A stretch of DNA of 64,000 bases from Aculops lycopersici. Lineage: Eukaryota > Arthropoda > Arachnida > Trombidiformes > Eriophyidae. The DNA lies in assembly GCA_015350385.1 (NCBI GenBank), contig WNKI01000002.1:357899-421898 (forward strand). Reading direction: 5' to 3'. Below, in pieces: positions 1 through 10,650 of this stretch (position 1 is the first letter of the stretch; each line of letters begins with the position of its first letter). The notes beneath the pieces are model-generated. The model had not been told where the DNA came from, ran no database searches, and saw only the letters and a program-made list of their open reading frames with translations. Position numbers and translations under genes: made by a program.

Positions 1-3000
1 TTGTTTTAGCGTTGAAAACACGCTAATTGCTCGGCGCACGCAATCACACTACACATTCGTTAGCCTCTTAAGCCCTTGAAAATTTTAGACACGATGACGA
101 GCGATGCAGGTAGTCGGTGTCTCATCCTCGTTCACGGTCTTGCCAGCGAATCAAAGAACAAGAGGAAGGATGAAACACGACAAGGGAGCTGAGCGGGCAA
201 ACAAGCAGCCATACTTCCTGGAAGACCAATGACTTCTCGCCTCTCGCTTATCGGCTGCTTGCCTCCTCCCCTCCTCATTGTGGACATATGAGTGAGTTGA
301 ACTGTGCCGCTGGAGGTTTAATTCGGAGCTTGTCGGCGCTTCCTGCTCCTCTGGAGTTCTCGCTCTGCGTGCCCGAGATCGTCGATGCCAGATACTCAAG
401 TTTTGGTTAAACAACAGCAACAACGACGGAACCATCGTGGCGCAAGAGACATCACAATTTCCTCCTCGATGTGGCCAAGTGACTCAATGAGCAAACCTGG
501 GGAGAGAGAGAGACAGACAGAGAAGTAAAGTGGTCACTGGCCGCAGCTGAGAGTGGATGTGGTTTAGTGCTACAGTTTCAACAAGTGGTGTTGGTTGAAG
601 CCGCGAGCTTCGCGAGACTATTACTGTCTAAGCAGCTGCAGCCGCGGCGGCTGTGTAACAGTTTCAAGGTTAATCGGAATAAGAATTATGATTATTTTAG
701 CCAAAGTGCTGGCTGGCTGGCCGAGTTTTACTCAATCTGCTGCAATCATTAGACATGATGTTAGCGGTGAGTAAGTTTCCTTCCTGCTTCTCCTGCTGGT
801 TCCTTCAACTTTCAAGTTGGCGTTCAGCAATCATCAGTGGCGAGCTCGAATTTTTCTCCAAAATGTAACTGTCCATGTTCCTGTTTCTCCTTTTGTTCTT
901 AAGAGAAATCAAATCGGGAAAAGCCGATGACGGCTATCGAGTCTCTCTCTCACACACGGAGACACAAATGCTGACGATCGGCCGCTTTGTTCGAACATTA
1001 GCGCCCGCCCGATTGGCCGGGTAAACTCATTCTCTTTCATCGATTCCAACTGGAACTCGATGAAAGCTCCCCGCTACTTAAGCTTCAGTCGACCACCAAA
1101 GTTAACGAGAGTCGAGTCGAGTCGAGTCAAGTCAATTGTTGCAGCGAGCAACTCCAATAGACGAGCGCCTCTCTCTCACTCGCTCTTTTCAACTCATTTG
1201 CTAGGAATTCATATTTCATGTAAGTCTACCTGAGTTTTTGTACTGGACACTCATCTGGTCAGTGGAAAGAAAGGGAATTGATTTTGCTGCTAAATTCTCT
1301 TGGCGGATCTATCAATTTTTCTTCATTTTGGGCTGGGGGATAGAGAAATCGATTTAGAAGGCTTCGAGTTCTCCTCTGCGGTCTAACGGGAAGTTGATTG
1401 GGTTGGAAAATTGGCCTTGAAGTGGAGAACAGTTTGGTCGGAAGTCGAGTGTTTAGCGGTTTTGTTGCTAAAACAAAAAGCACGACGATTATTACTTTTA
1501 ACAAAAGGCAAAGGCAACTTGTTTCCTCTCTCTCTCTCCTCTGCCCAATTCGCTTATCAATCTACTGCCATCTCTCCTCTCAGTTATGAAATTTCTCCTT
1601 GTCCAAGATGACTTTGCAGTCTCAAGGGTGCTCAAGTCCAGTCTCGCGATGATTGACGTTTTTGGTTTACTCCGTCGCGACAGCTACCTCAACAAGGTAT
1701 ACAACAAACTCGCTAGCTCGACACAATATAGCCAATACTGCTGCATAAGTGACGTTGTGGTGTAGTCTCGAGCTCAGGCAAATTATCCTCCAAGTTGTAC
1801 ATTTTGTGGTGCCAACAACAGGAACAACAGGTTGCCGCCGTGCAATCGCCGTGTGTGGGAAGCCATTGATGTTCGACAAAACTCTTGCAGGACGAAGGAT
1901 CAATTTGCCTCGAGAGAATTGGCACACGAGCTAGATAATTTGGCACACATTTTCATGGACGTTGATGAAGGGGAAATGATGACGCGATGGTAGCGGTAGT
2001 AGGAACATTCACTATGCTGGCAGCCAACCAAATGACGTCTAAGTGGCCGCGTCAACAGGTGGCACGTTTCTTTTGTCTTTCGAAGCAGCAAATCGGATTC
2101 GACAAGAGAAAATTGGAAGTCGAAGAGCAAACACGAAGAGATCTTCTCTAGACTAAAATCTTCAACAATTTGACTTGGAACTTCGGTGGCAAAGTGAATT
2201 GAATTTTCACGAAGAATTGATTGACTGAGGCCTGACCATAAAACAGGCGCCAAGTTAGCGCCATCTAGATCCAAATTCCCTTGCATTCACCGAGTACAAC
2301 GCAAACTAAAAGCAGTCGATTGTTTAAAAGTGGCAAAAACTCGTTGGACTGCTAGCAATTTGCAGCATCATTACTAACTCGAGTGGCACTAATAGTCTTA
2401 TTTCACTTGCCGTGCCAACGGAAACAGAAGTAGAAACAGAAACAACATCATTTCCTTGGCTTCACCTTGACCATGAAACAACTTGAGCGCAAGCGACCAA
2501 CGGAAAACCGCAAGCTTCGCTCACTTTGAAGCAAACTCAGACTCTAAATCTTGAGGGAGAGCCGCAAACTCAATACAATCTTGTAGCTTTACTTGCGGTA
2601 GAAGTGGCTCATTACCTGCCGATTCTTTCTAAACTACTAATGCCAGATTCTACTCTTGAAGAGTGAGCTCCCAGTGACACACATTCAAGTTGCTGCATGT
2701 TGATAGATTACATCACATGGAAACTCTCATACTTTCCACTCGATGTGAGCTGAGCCGAGCGTGTTCCGTGAGTTACCTTTTGTCGTTGTACCTGTGTGTC
2801 TGTGTGGATTATTGAATTACCACTCAATTTACCTTTCCAAATCTTTCGCTAACACACCTGAAGCTCGCCAAAGTTTCGTTACAATCGGTAAGTGTGGCGA
2901 GCTACCACATAAATGTTACTGTTACTTCTAAGTCTTTGCCTACAAGTCAGCAGAGCAACTGTTGCCGAAGTTGCTCCGTTAGTCGTGCACGAAGCTCCCA

Positions 3001-3378
3001 TAAGCCACCAACAGCAACGGCACATAACAATGTGATTTCTTTCTAGCTTCGGCAGTCAAGTGCCGAGAGTAAGAAAATTATTTGGTTAACACAATTCTCC
3101 TCACAACCACAACAACAACAACAACTGCCGCTACTACTACTTCCACTCAATGCAACCATTCAAAAACCAGAGAGAAGAAGAGACAGGAGTAAGAAAGAGG
3201 GGACGACGAGTTGAGAGAAGTGAGGAATAGTGTGGAGGTCGACGGTGAGCTTCCTCGTCGCTTGCCACTATCAAGGTTTTAGCTATTGAATACAAAGTCA
3301 ATTGTTGTTTTTGTAGCCTCGACTGGCCACTTGTTGGCGAGTGGGGATGGCGAGCGAGCGAACAAGTGTCCCTTTACT

Positions 3379-3386
3379 TCTCTCTC

Positions 3387-3458
<72 letters not shown>

Positions 3459-3636
3459 CTACGTCGTCTCTACTCTCTACTACGTACGTACGTACCTACT
3501 ACGTACTACGTACGTACGTACGTACNNNNNNNNNNNNNNNNNNNNTACTAAGTACGTAGTTAGTTGTTTGTTAGTCGTCGACGTCGTCGACTCGTGTCGA
3601 GTGGAGTGCGACGCGACGACGACTACGTACGTCCTT

Positions 3637-3703
<67 letters not shown>
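3379..3703. repeat. CT dinucleotide / ACGT tetranucleotide repeat block with assembly gap
   Basis: A CT run covers about 3379-3455. It is followed by TACG/ACGT tetranucleotides (about 3480-3525), a run of exactly 20 N (3526-3545), more ACGT-like sequence, and a second CT run at 3639-3703. The reading frames through it are poly-Leu/Ser artefacts. The gap size is evidently a placeholder. Confidence 0.95.
3526..3545. other. Assembly gap (20 N)
   Basis: Exactly twenty N within an ACGT simple repeat. The length looks like a scaffolding placeholder, so the real repeat length here is unknown. Confidence 0.97.
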
Positions 3704-3704
<1 letters not shown>

Positions 3705-3906
3705 ATCATCATCGACAGTTTCTCAATCCATTGGCTTACAATCGGATTGGCTTTCCAGATTTCCTTGGAGGAGGGAACATTTTTGGTCCCACCTGCAAAG
3801 ATAATGTTCATTTGCCACCGCACATTGAGATCAAGAAGCATGTTGCTGTTGCTTTGTTTGTAGCCAACTTGAACTTTGAGTCCAAATCCAACTGCAACGA
3901 CGACGA

Positions 3907-3952
3907 TATGATGATAATAATAATAATAATAATGATGATGATGATGATGATA
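3907..3952. repeat. AAT/ATG trinucleotide run
   Basis: An (AAT)n run passes into an (ATG)n run. It is a simple repeat with no coding significance. Confidence 0.9.
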
Positions 3953-4926
3953 AACTTGATAATCGTCGTCAATAGTTTATTCGAACGAGGAATTTCCGGG
4001 ACAAGAGTCTTCGCGCATTACCCAATGGAACTCACACATTCCAGCTTCCTGGGAATAAAGTGCACGACTTAGGGGGCTAATATTCGAAGAACACAAAGGG
4101 GAAACTTGAAACTTATCTCCCAGTTGGAAATACGATGGTCCGAAATCTTGGAATTTCTTAATGGCGGGCAATAAAAGTCGTCGATGTCGTAGAAGACTTA
4201 TGAGTTTAGTTTGCTTGCCTGACTGCTTGCCCGCTTGCCAACAAACTTGAACTTGCTATTGTCCCAAGCCAAACGAACAACCACGAAGAGTTGAACATTA
4301 ATAGTTGTAGTGATAAAAGAGTTCAACGAATCAACAGGTGCACCGTGGTGCTGGTGGTTGTCGTTGCTGCTGCTGTTGCGTCATGGCTAAGCGTAATCTA
4401 CAGTCTAACACGCAAGAAGCGCCACCAGAAGCGCCATTGTTATCCACACTCAGTGGTCGCTACTACTGCAACTGAAACTTACCTGGAAAACTTAAAGAAA
4501 CCAACTAAAAACAAGTATCGTTGTCCTATTATCTCATCGTTTGGTGGAATCGGCAGAGAAGAAGTCGGGGGAAGAGAATGCTTAAGGAGGATGCTTATCG
4601 CAAACAAACATCTCCAAGTCTATCTATCTATTTGCTTGTTTGTTCGTTCGTTTGTTTGTTTATGTCTTTGCTCCTTGCAATTCTATCTCATTATCGAACA
4701 TTAGCCATTAATTACACGGTTCGGGTTTCAGCTGTTGCTGTCCTTCCTATCATTGCTACAAATTGACTGTCTATTAGTTTTGCTCCTCACGACCAATTAA
4801 GTGGTTGTAATTCAATGCCACCTGTTCCAATAGATAAAACGACAATTCATACCAACAATTAACTAACTGAACTATCGAAAACAATAGCCACTCAAATCTC
4901 GCACGTTGCCATCTAGCACGAGTCGA

Positions 4927-4968
4927 CTACCTGAGCCGAGCCACCAGGTAACCATGGCAACCAGGTAG
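4927..4968. promoter_or_regulatory. Cluster of three CAGGTA-core heptamers upstream of the FBF1-like gene
   Basis: CTACCTG (4927-4933), CAGGTAA (4945-4951) and CAGGTAG (4962-4968) lie within 42 bp. They sit about 125 bp before the start codon at 5094. The core matches the insect TAGteam (Zelda) heptamer and also ZEB/Snail-type sites. A regulatory role is inferred from clustering and position only. Confidence 0.35.
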
Positions 4969-5093
4969 TGCATGGCATAGCTCACCAGTTTGTTGCATGT
5001 CCGCGTCGCATCAGCTGTTTGGTGTGACTCTCTTTTATTCGATGCCAAGGCTGAAACTTGGTGCTTGTTTTGTAAAACTTCCTATGATTCGTT

Positions 5094-7100
5094 ATGTCGT
5101 TCCAGTTTGAAGATGAGAGCGCTCTCGAGGAGCTTCTCAACCAGCAACTTGAAAAGCGACGCCAACCCCAACAGTTTGCTCCGCTATCCTCCACACCAAT
5201 AGCCGCAAGCAAACCAACCAACATCACAGCCAGACCCTCTACGGGAGTACCAACGAGTGCTGGGACAAATGAGCCGCAAAAGACTGCCGGAAACACCGGT
5301 TCTAGTTTTGTTAGACCCTCGATTGGATCAGCTAGACTAGACAAACTCGGCAATGAGAGAGGCAAGCTATCTAGTTGGCTCGACAGGGCACCAAACGAGT
5401 CCGAGGCGCTAAAGGTAAGTCAAAGTGATATGAAGGCAGATGCACCGGCGATCAATAGTTATTCTGTTAGAAAAAGGGCCACACTAAAGGAGGAAACACC
5501 TGCAATAAAGGAGCTCGTGGATGAGGATGCATTACAGTCCATGTCAAAGCAAAGACTTATTCAATTTATACAGCAAGAGCTTGTGCCCAACTTTGAAAAT
5601 TTGAGAAAATCTGCAAACAACGACTCAAATCTAGAGAGGGAAGTTGCCGAACTAGAGCAAGAGTTAGCGTCAACTCGGACTCAATTAAACATAATTGAAT
5701 TGCGTCACTCGGAGCAGGAAAAATTGATAGAGTCAAAATGGATTCAAATCAACGATCAACTGAGAAGTAGATTGGAGACAAATGAAAAAGAGCTGACCAG
5801 TACAATCGAAAGGCAACAGCAACATCTGGAGCAAATAACCAAAGATCATCAGGAACAAATGATGAAGTTACAAGAGAACTACCAGCTAAAATTAGCGGAA
5901 GAGCGTCGGCTTAACGCGGAGATTATTAAGCGTCGCGATGAATTCCATAAATTGGAACTAGAAAGCAAACTGAAGGTTAACTTTGATCTCGTTAACCTGG
6001 AGACAGTTTTTAGCGAGTGGCATAATATGATGCACTCGACGATTGAGGATCTCAATTGCCAATTCAAATCCGTCGAGAGTCTTCTAGATAAGCAAGCAAT
6101 TAAGGTGGCCAACACAAATAGGGACCTGGAGACAAAGAGCCAACTTGTGTTGGAGCAACAGCAAAAGCTTGACTCTAGTAATAATCACATTAGTCAAGTG
6201 GCAACAAAATTGGAAGATATTCTACCCAAAGTTGTGCAGTTTCAACAGGTCAACGAAAAGTGGGCAACGGAAACTAAGGCACAAACCAAGGAACTGACTG
6301 ACAGACTAACCGAGTTGAGAAACAAAGAGGATCAACTTTATAAGCAAGGCGACGAGTTACGAGCCAACAAGGAGACACTTAACGAGGAGAGAATGCAACT
6401 TAGAATTGAGCTAAACAAGTTGACGTTAAAGCAGGAGCAACTTGAGCAATTGGAGGCAAGACTTAAAGTTCTACAAATGGAATTGGAGGATAAGACTAGA
6501 GTATTGAACGAACGGGAGTTGCAACTTGAATCCACAAGAATCAGCCAGGAGAATAAAACTTCCGAATTGAAGCAACTTAACAATGAGTTACTTTACACCC
6601 GCCGGAAGTTGAGTTTACGCGAAGCTCAGGTTCAGCAGCGAAAGATTGAGCTTACGAACGAGCGACGAACGCTCAGGGTGCAAACGAGTAGATTGGAGGA
6701 ATTGCAGTCGAGTATTCGGAAGGAATCTAATCAACTAAAGAGACTTCAGCGCTCACTTGTTTGCTCAATTTGCTTTGATCGTTTGTTTTCCCAGAATGAT
6801 AATGATTATAATAATAACAATAACAGGAATATGAAAACCAAACTAATGAGACAGGAGCCAAGAGTCACAAGGTTGTCACCAAAGGAGTTGTTGTTGTTAG
6901 AACGAGATCATAACCGAGATCTAGTTGGAGATAATATTAATTACTCAAACCAAAATAACGACATCAGCAACAACCACGACGACGAAGACAATTATAATGA
7001 CGATGATGAGATTTCAAAACTTAGCAGGTACACAGAACTTGACTTGGCGAGACTAAAGCGGGAGAGCAAATACGTTGAGTTTATATCAAAGCAAAGCTGA
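5094..7100 (+). CDS. Long coiled-coil protein, possibly related to FBF1 (ciliary transition-fibre protein)
   Basis: A single-exon frame of 668 residues starting at ATG 5094. Residues 1-150 are low-complexity and polar, including a short SSWLDRA segment. From about 160 to 570 the protein is almost continuous heptad-like helix rich in Glu, Gln, Leu and Lys. A CSICFDRLF segment follows near 561, then an Asn/Asp-rich linker and a basic end containing ELDLARLKRES. The layout (disordered N-terminus, long coiled coil, short conserved tail) resembles Fas-binding factor 1, but coiled coils align easily by chance, so the family is only a suggestion. The gene converges on the IFT140-like gene with about 160 bp between stop codons. 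If the FBF1 link is right, both neighbours act at the cilium base. CSICF resembles half a zinc-binding motif, but no full RING is present. Confidence 0.8.
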   Translation: MSFQFEDESALEELLNQQLEKRRQPQQFAPLSSTPIAASKPTNITARPSTGVPTSAGTNEPQKTAGNTGSSFVRPSIGSARLDKLGNERGKLSSWLDRAPNESEALKVSQSDMKADAPAINSYSVRKRATLKEETPAIKELVDEDALQSMSKQRLIQFIQQELVPNFENLRKSANNDSNLEREVAELEQELASTRTQLNIIELRHSEQEKLIESKWIQINDQLRSRLETNEKELTSTIERQQQHLEQITKDHQEQMMKLQENYQLKLAEERRLNAEIIKRRDEFHKLELESKLKVNFDLVNLETVFSEWHNMMHSTIEDLNCQFKSVESLLDKQAIKVANTNRDLETKSQLVLEQQQKLDSSNNHISQVATKLEDILPKVVQFQQVNEKWATETKAQTKELTDRLTELRNKEDQLYKQGDELRANKETLNEERMQLRIELNKLTLKQEQLEQLEARLKVLQMELEDKTRVLNERELQLESTRISQENKTSELKQLNNELLYTRRKLSLREAQVQQRKIELTNERRTLRVQTSRLEELQSSIRKESNQLKRLQRSLVCSICFDRLFSQNDNDYNNNNNRNMKTKLMRQEPRVTRLSPKELLLLERDHNRDLVGDNINYSNQNNDISNNHDDEDNYNDDDEISKLSRYTELDLARLKRESKYVEFISKQS

Positions 7101-7259
7101 CTACTTAGTTGTTTTCGTGCATTTCAATATATTTATTCATAAATTAAATTTTCATCTTTATATAAAACTATTAAATTATCACAGCTTTTGTATCACAGAT
7201 TAGGTTTTCATTTCCTTTGCGCGAGGTGAAGATAAGATAAGATAGAACTTCAATATGAA

Positions 7260-9224
7260 TTATGAGTTACATTTAGAGATAAAGTCGTCGATTATTTCAG
7301 CATCAACTCTGAGATGCTTCAAATAATTGATAGTTACCCTGTTAACTGTTATATCCTTAACCAAAAGCGAGAAGTCAATTACATCCTCAACGTCACCTGT
7401 TCGCATCAACGACTTTACTGCGCTTACATTGTCTTCAATTTGACTGTACAAAATGGCAGCGCTCTTATACTTTCCCTCAACCATACAACGACTTGCCATC
7501 TCGTCGACTAATCGCTGAAAGCTCTGGCGAATCACCTTACTATCCGAAAGCAAGTCGAGTTTCTCTTTTAGTGCATTGATTAGATTGCTTGTCGTTTTAA
7601 CGAGCTCATCTGAGGCAACCAAGTCGAGAGTTGAAGAGAAGTCGGCTAGATGCTGGAACATGACTTCCAGTTTTGCCACCCACTTCTCGTGTTCTCCTTC
7701 GGTATTATTGCTATAAATATGATTAGAGTTTTCCAGTTTGCGTAATAAAATTGTCGTGCATAATATCACAATGACTATCTCGTTTGTTGATAAGATTGGA
7801 TTATTGTTGATTGATAACTTCAAGTTGCTCAATGTTGATGAACTGAGCTCAGGGTCAATGCAATCCAGTGATCCCTGAGCCTGACTCTCGATGGATTTCC
7901 CTAGAAATTCTACAACTTCAAGGACGATGGAATCGTCGAGGTCGGAGGAGAGTGCTGCCAGTGCCTCATCCATCAATCCTAGTTTACTATACGACTCAAA
8001 TAGTATCACTCGCTCGGACTTGTTAGCTTTTGTTAGGTCGTTGACGCGAGTGGGTTTTTCTATTAGGTGGTCTATTAATAGATCATTTGCCATGGCGAGT
8101 CGACTTGCGCCGTATTTGCCAGCCAACTTGACGCCCGACAAATTACCTGAAGATTGGGCGACTCGATTCACAAGTAGATTTATTTGCTCCAGATGCAACA
8201 GGAGACCAGTTGATATTTCCCATCTACCGACTCTCTCGTAATGAAGAGAAAGCTCGGCCAGCGCTTGGCGTGATGTATCCTCTAAACCCGAACCGAATGA
8301 GGCAACAAGATCTAGTTTACGCTTGTCGTTCCACTTAGTGTGGCTCTTATCGATTACAAACTCAAAATTTGTCTTGGTGAGGATACTGCCCATAAACTCG
8401 TCGATTTCTTTACAATTATTTCGATTTGATCTGAATCGAATCATGGCCAACTGATCATTGGTTACCGAGTGTAAATGTTTCAGCTCCTCGTGGTTGCCAC
8501 TGTCGTGCAGATAATCTTTCCAAAACTGTCGCACCGATTTGTTGTCGAACATGTAGTTGCGCAGATGATGGTGAGCAGATTGAGGGTGCTGCTTAATGAG
8601 GACTCTCGTCAGATTTGACGCCGAGGAACCTGCCTCCTCGTATTTGGCCAGTGAGCCGGCAAAGTTTTCCTCTGCCTCGAGATGTTGGGCCAGCTTATGA
8701 AGTATGATACACCGTTGCGATTCGCAGCACTTCCTGTCGAATTTATAACGAGTTTCGATCGATTCGAGAGCTTGATGCGGATCGTTCGAGTTCAAATGCA
8801 ACTCAATTAGTTCCTTGAAGGCCGATGGCTGACAATTCTTGATGTCGTCCTCAGTTATGGAGTCGAATGGATCGTCTTCTTCGCTTGCTTGGAATAAACT
8901 TCTCGCGTACGATAATGCAATTGCGAAACTTATTTTTGTTGGTTTTTGTTGGCTGGTTAGTGATTTCAGAAGCGAGACCAATTGGAAAAGTTTCAATTTA
9001 GCCGCAATCAGCAAGCACAATTCAATATTTGATTGTCTGATTGCTAACACGGATAGCTTGAGCCAGAGGCATCTGAGAAGTTTGGCCTCATTTTGCTCGC
9101 GATCGCGCAACTCAAGTTTGCACTCATCCTCAAGCAACTTGAGGTTCTCTCTCAATTTTGTAGCGTCGCGCTCAGCGAGCCCAGTCTTGTGCTTGGAAAC
9201 AATTTGCTCAATGGATGTTGTCAT
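7260..9224 (-). CDS. IFT140: IFT140-like protein reduced to part of the TPR region (no WD40 propellers)
   Basis: Single-exon minus-strand frame of 654 residues, ATG at 9224. IFT140 is a subunit of the IFT-A complex that drives retrograde transport in cilia. The order of helical repeats matches its solenoid: a KYEEAG segment near residue 190, FWKDYLHDSGNHEEL near 235 (matching the IFT140 segment around WWAQYLES), and close to the end SRCMVEGKYKSAAILYSQ followed by a KSLMRTGDVEDV segment (matching IFT140 CCMRQGSYHLATKKYTQ and KSGDTEK). The protein is less than half the family length of about 1,460. It has no N-terminal WD40 repeats and stops some 230 residues before the usual end. The next gene upstream is divergent and begins 320 bp away, leaving no room for a propeller exon nearby. 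The frame is clean, so this looks like a shortened functional gene. Alternatives are another TPR-type IFT-A subunit or a split gene with a distant exon. Confidence 0.7.
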   Translation of the reverse strand: MTTSIEQIVSKHKTGLAERDATKLRENLKLLEDECKLELRDREQNEAKLLRCLWLKLSVLAIRQSNIELCLLIAAKLKLFQLVSLLKSLTSQQKPTKISFAIALSYARSLFQASEEDDPFDSITEDDIKNCQPSAFKELIELHLNSNDPHQALESIETRYKFDRKCCESQRCIILHKLAQHLEAEENFAGSLAKYEEAGSSASNLTRVLIKQHPQSAHHHLRNYMFDNKSVRQFWKDYLHDSGNHEELKHLHSVTNDQLAMIRFRSNRNNCKEIDEFMGSILTKTNFEFVIDKSHTKWNDKRKLDLVASFGSGLEDTSRQALAELSLHYERVGRWEISTGLLLHLEQINLLVNRVAQSSGNLSGVKLAGKYGASRLAMANDLLIDHLIEKPTRVNDLTKANKSERVILFESYSKLGLMDEALAALSSDLDDSIVLEVVEFLGKSIESQAQGSLDCIDPELSSSTLSNLKLSINNNPILSTNEIVIVILCTTILLRKLENSNHIYSNNTEGEHEKWVAKLEVMFQHLADFSSTLDLVASDELVKTTSNLINALKEKLDLLSDSKVIRQSFQRLVDEMASRCMVEGKYKSAAILYSQIEDNVSAVKSLMRTGDVEDVIDFSLLVKDITVNRVTINYLKHLRVDAEIIDDFISKCNS

Positions 9225-9543
9225 CTTGGATTAGATCAATGGAAATGATTGAAAGGCTCGACTATATCAAAGATAGCACTCAAAAAAACTGGAACAACCA
9301 AAGAGCGATGAGTTGGCCAGCAACAGTCGCTGCCACTTTGTGTGGTCTCCATGGCTACTGCCTATCGGCGAATGCTAGCGCCGGCCGCTATGTGCTGCGA
9401 GGAGCACGAGCTCCGGTAAGCGGACAACGCGAGCTGTGTGGTCATCGACGAGCGAACAACAGGCGTGCCACGAACACGTCGCAAAATGAAAATATTTATT
9501 CGGTGTATATAAATTATCTAACATTAAATATAGAGTATCAATT

Positions 9544-10557
9544 ATGTCATCACCAGGTGCAATGGCGGCCACGTTACCTTGGTCTAATACAAAGGTATTG
9601 GATGAACATTTACGGAATGGAGAGTTGAATCTTGCCACTGCAATTGGTCAATTCGGTGCAGTTGTGAGAGAAACATTACGAGTGCTTGAAAATCATGCGA
9701 ACGATAACGTCAAGCTCAATTTGGATCGCAAAGGTAAACTTGAAAGATTGGAGAAGCTTGTCAGCGATTTATCAGAAAAGTGCCAAGGAATGCAGCAGGC
9801 GTTATTGTACAAGGAGGAGAAATACGACGAAAAGTGCAGGGAGGTGGAGAGGTATAAAGTTATTTGCGAACTATCCGCAAAGGCGGCCACAAGTGACAAC
9901 ATGTATTACACGCCAGATATGGATATGAATGATACCAATAACAACAGGAGGAACGATGACAATCACGAGAATGAAGGTGTAGGAGCCGAGAGGGGCCTAC
10001 ACCGTCAATCTCGTGGCAATTACTTGGGTGATAATAGCAAAGAAACTGGTGACTTACCTGGCAGCAGACCGTGTCAAACCTTTCAGCAGCCAACAATCTC
10101 ACAACAATCATCACGTCCAGCATCTGTCTCAAAATCAAATGCCAACGAACAGCTTGGCGAGGGAAACCACAATAACAGAGTTGAACAATGGTGCTACCTC
10201 GGTGGACCAACAAAGAGGAAACCAGCCTCCACTTGTGGTGATAGAGCTAAAAGCTCTAGTGATCTGAGATTCCAACAGCGACTCGAAGGCATGGGAGGTA
10301 TCAATGTCAAGGCTGCCACGACGAACACAGGTCCAGTGCCCATAGATAGATTATATCGACCAGACGCATCGCTAGATAGAATTAAAATCGCCGTCAGTGG
10401 ACAGAGTAATGAGGTTGTTGGTGGATCCATTGTCTCACCCAACCGAACACCAATGCGGTTATTTGCAAGTTCGAGCTCGGCTCAACTCAGGCAAGCTACC
10501 TCGTCAGGAATCTACACTCGCTATTCAAATCGAAGAAAGAAAATGTGGCCTTATTGA
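9544..10557 (+). CDS. Uncharacterised coiled-coil protein
   Basis: A 337-residue single-exon frame starting at ATG 9544; a second in-frame ATG lies six codons later. Residues 12-110 are predicted helical, with a coiled coil at about 50-105 (heptads around KLERLEKLVSDLSEKC, then EEKYDEKCREVERYK). The rest is low-complexity and rich in Asn, Gln and Ser. The C-terminus carries SPNRTPMRLF and a basic tail ending KKMWPY. I do not recognise the family. The coiled coil followed by a Ser-rich tail ending in a TP-x-x-LF-like motif loosely resembles meiotic Zip3/HEI10 proteins, but no RING domain is encoded upstream, so that idea is weak. It shares a 320 bp divergent promoter region with the IFT140-like gene. 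It ends 94 bp from the convergent CDK12 stop, with an AATAAA signal in between. Confidence 0.65.
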   Translation: MSSPGAMAATLPWSNTKVLDEHLRNGELNLATAIGQFGAVVRETLRVLENHANDNVKLNLDRKGKLERLEKLVSDLSEKCQGMQQALLYKEEKYDEKCREVERYKVICELSAKAATSDNMYYTPDMDMNDTNNNRRNDDNHENEGVGAERGLHRQSRGNYLGDNSKETGDLPGSRPCQTFQQPTISQQSSRPASVSKSNANEQLGEGNHNNRVEQWCYLGGPTKRKPASTCGDRAKSSSDLRFQQRLEGMGGINVKAATTNTGPVPIDRLYRPDASLDRIKIAVSGQSNEVVGGSIVSPNRTPMRLFASSSSAQLRQATSSGIYTRYSNRRKKMWPY

Positions 10558-10639
10558 TATACTTAACCGTTGATATATATAATCATCATCATAACCTAAC
10601 CTTTCCCGTGAGATGTTGAATAATACTGATCAATTAAAT

Positions 10640-10645
10640 AATAAA
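10640..10645 (+). terminator. AATAAA poly(A) signal of the coiled-coil gene at 9544-10557
   Basis: AATAAA lies 83 bp after the stop codon of the plus-strand gene. It is only 6 bp from the stop codon of the opposing CDK12 gene, so the two 3' UTRs must overlap. Confidence 0.6.
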
Positions 10646-10650
10646 TTTAC

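Larger units (their letters stand above)
1..5093. other. Non-coding region upstream of the first gene
   Basis: I find no convincing gene here. The open frames present (for example 1900-2286 minus and 4291-4704 plus) have no recognisable domain, overlap frames on the other strand, or start at a non-ATG codon. The stretch contains GA-rich patches (about 501-523), a short GAGTC pentamer run (about 1110-1134), the large CT/ACGT repeat block at 3379-3703, and an AAT/ATG triplet run. Close to the next gene there is a cluster of three CAGGTA heptamers (4927-4968). It may hold untranslated exons or regulatory DNA of a gene lying to the left of the window. Confidence 0.6.

Noticed and set aside
3286..3804. 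172-codon frame through the CT repeat
   Set aside because: Poly-Leu/Ser from a simple repeat, crossing an N gap.
7177..7200. Two TATCACAG words, like the miR-2 family seed
   Set aside because: No hairpin-forming partner sequence nearby, and they lie in the short 3' spacer between two genes.
9234..9543. Possible RING-finger exon before the coiled-coil gene at 9544
   Set aside because: No Cys/His spacing of a RING in any frame, so the HEI10/Zip3 idea is not supported.
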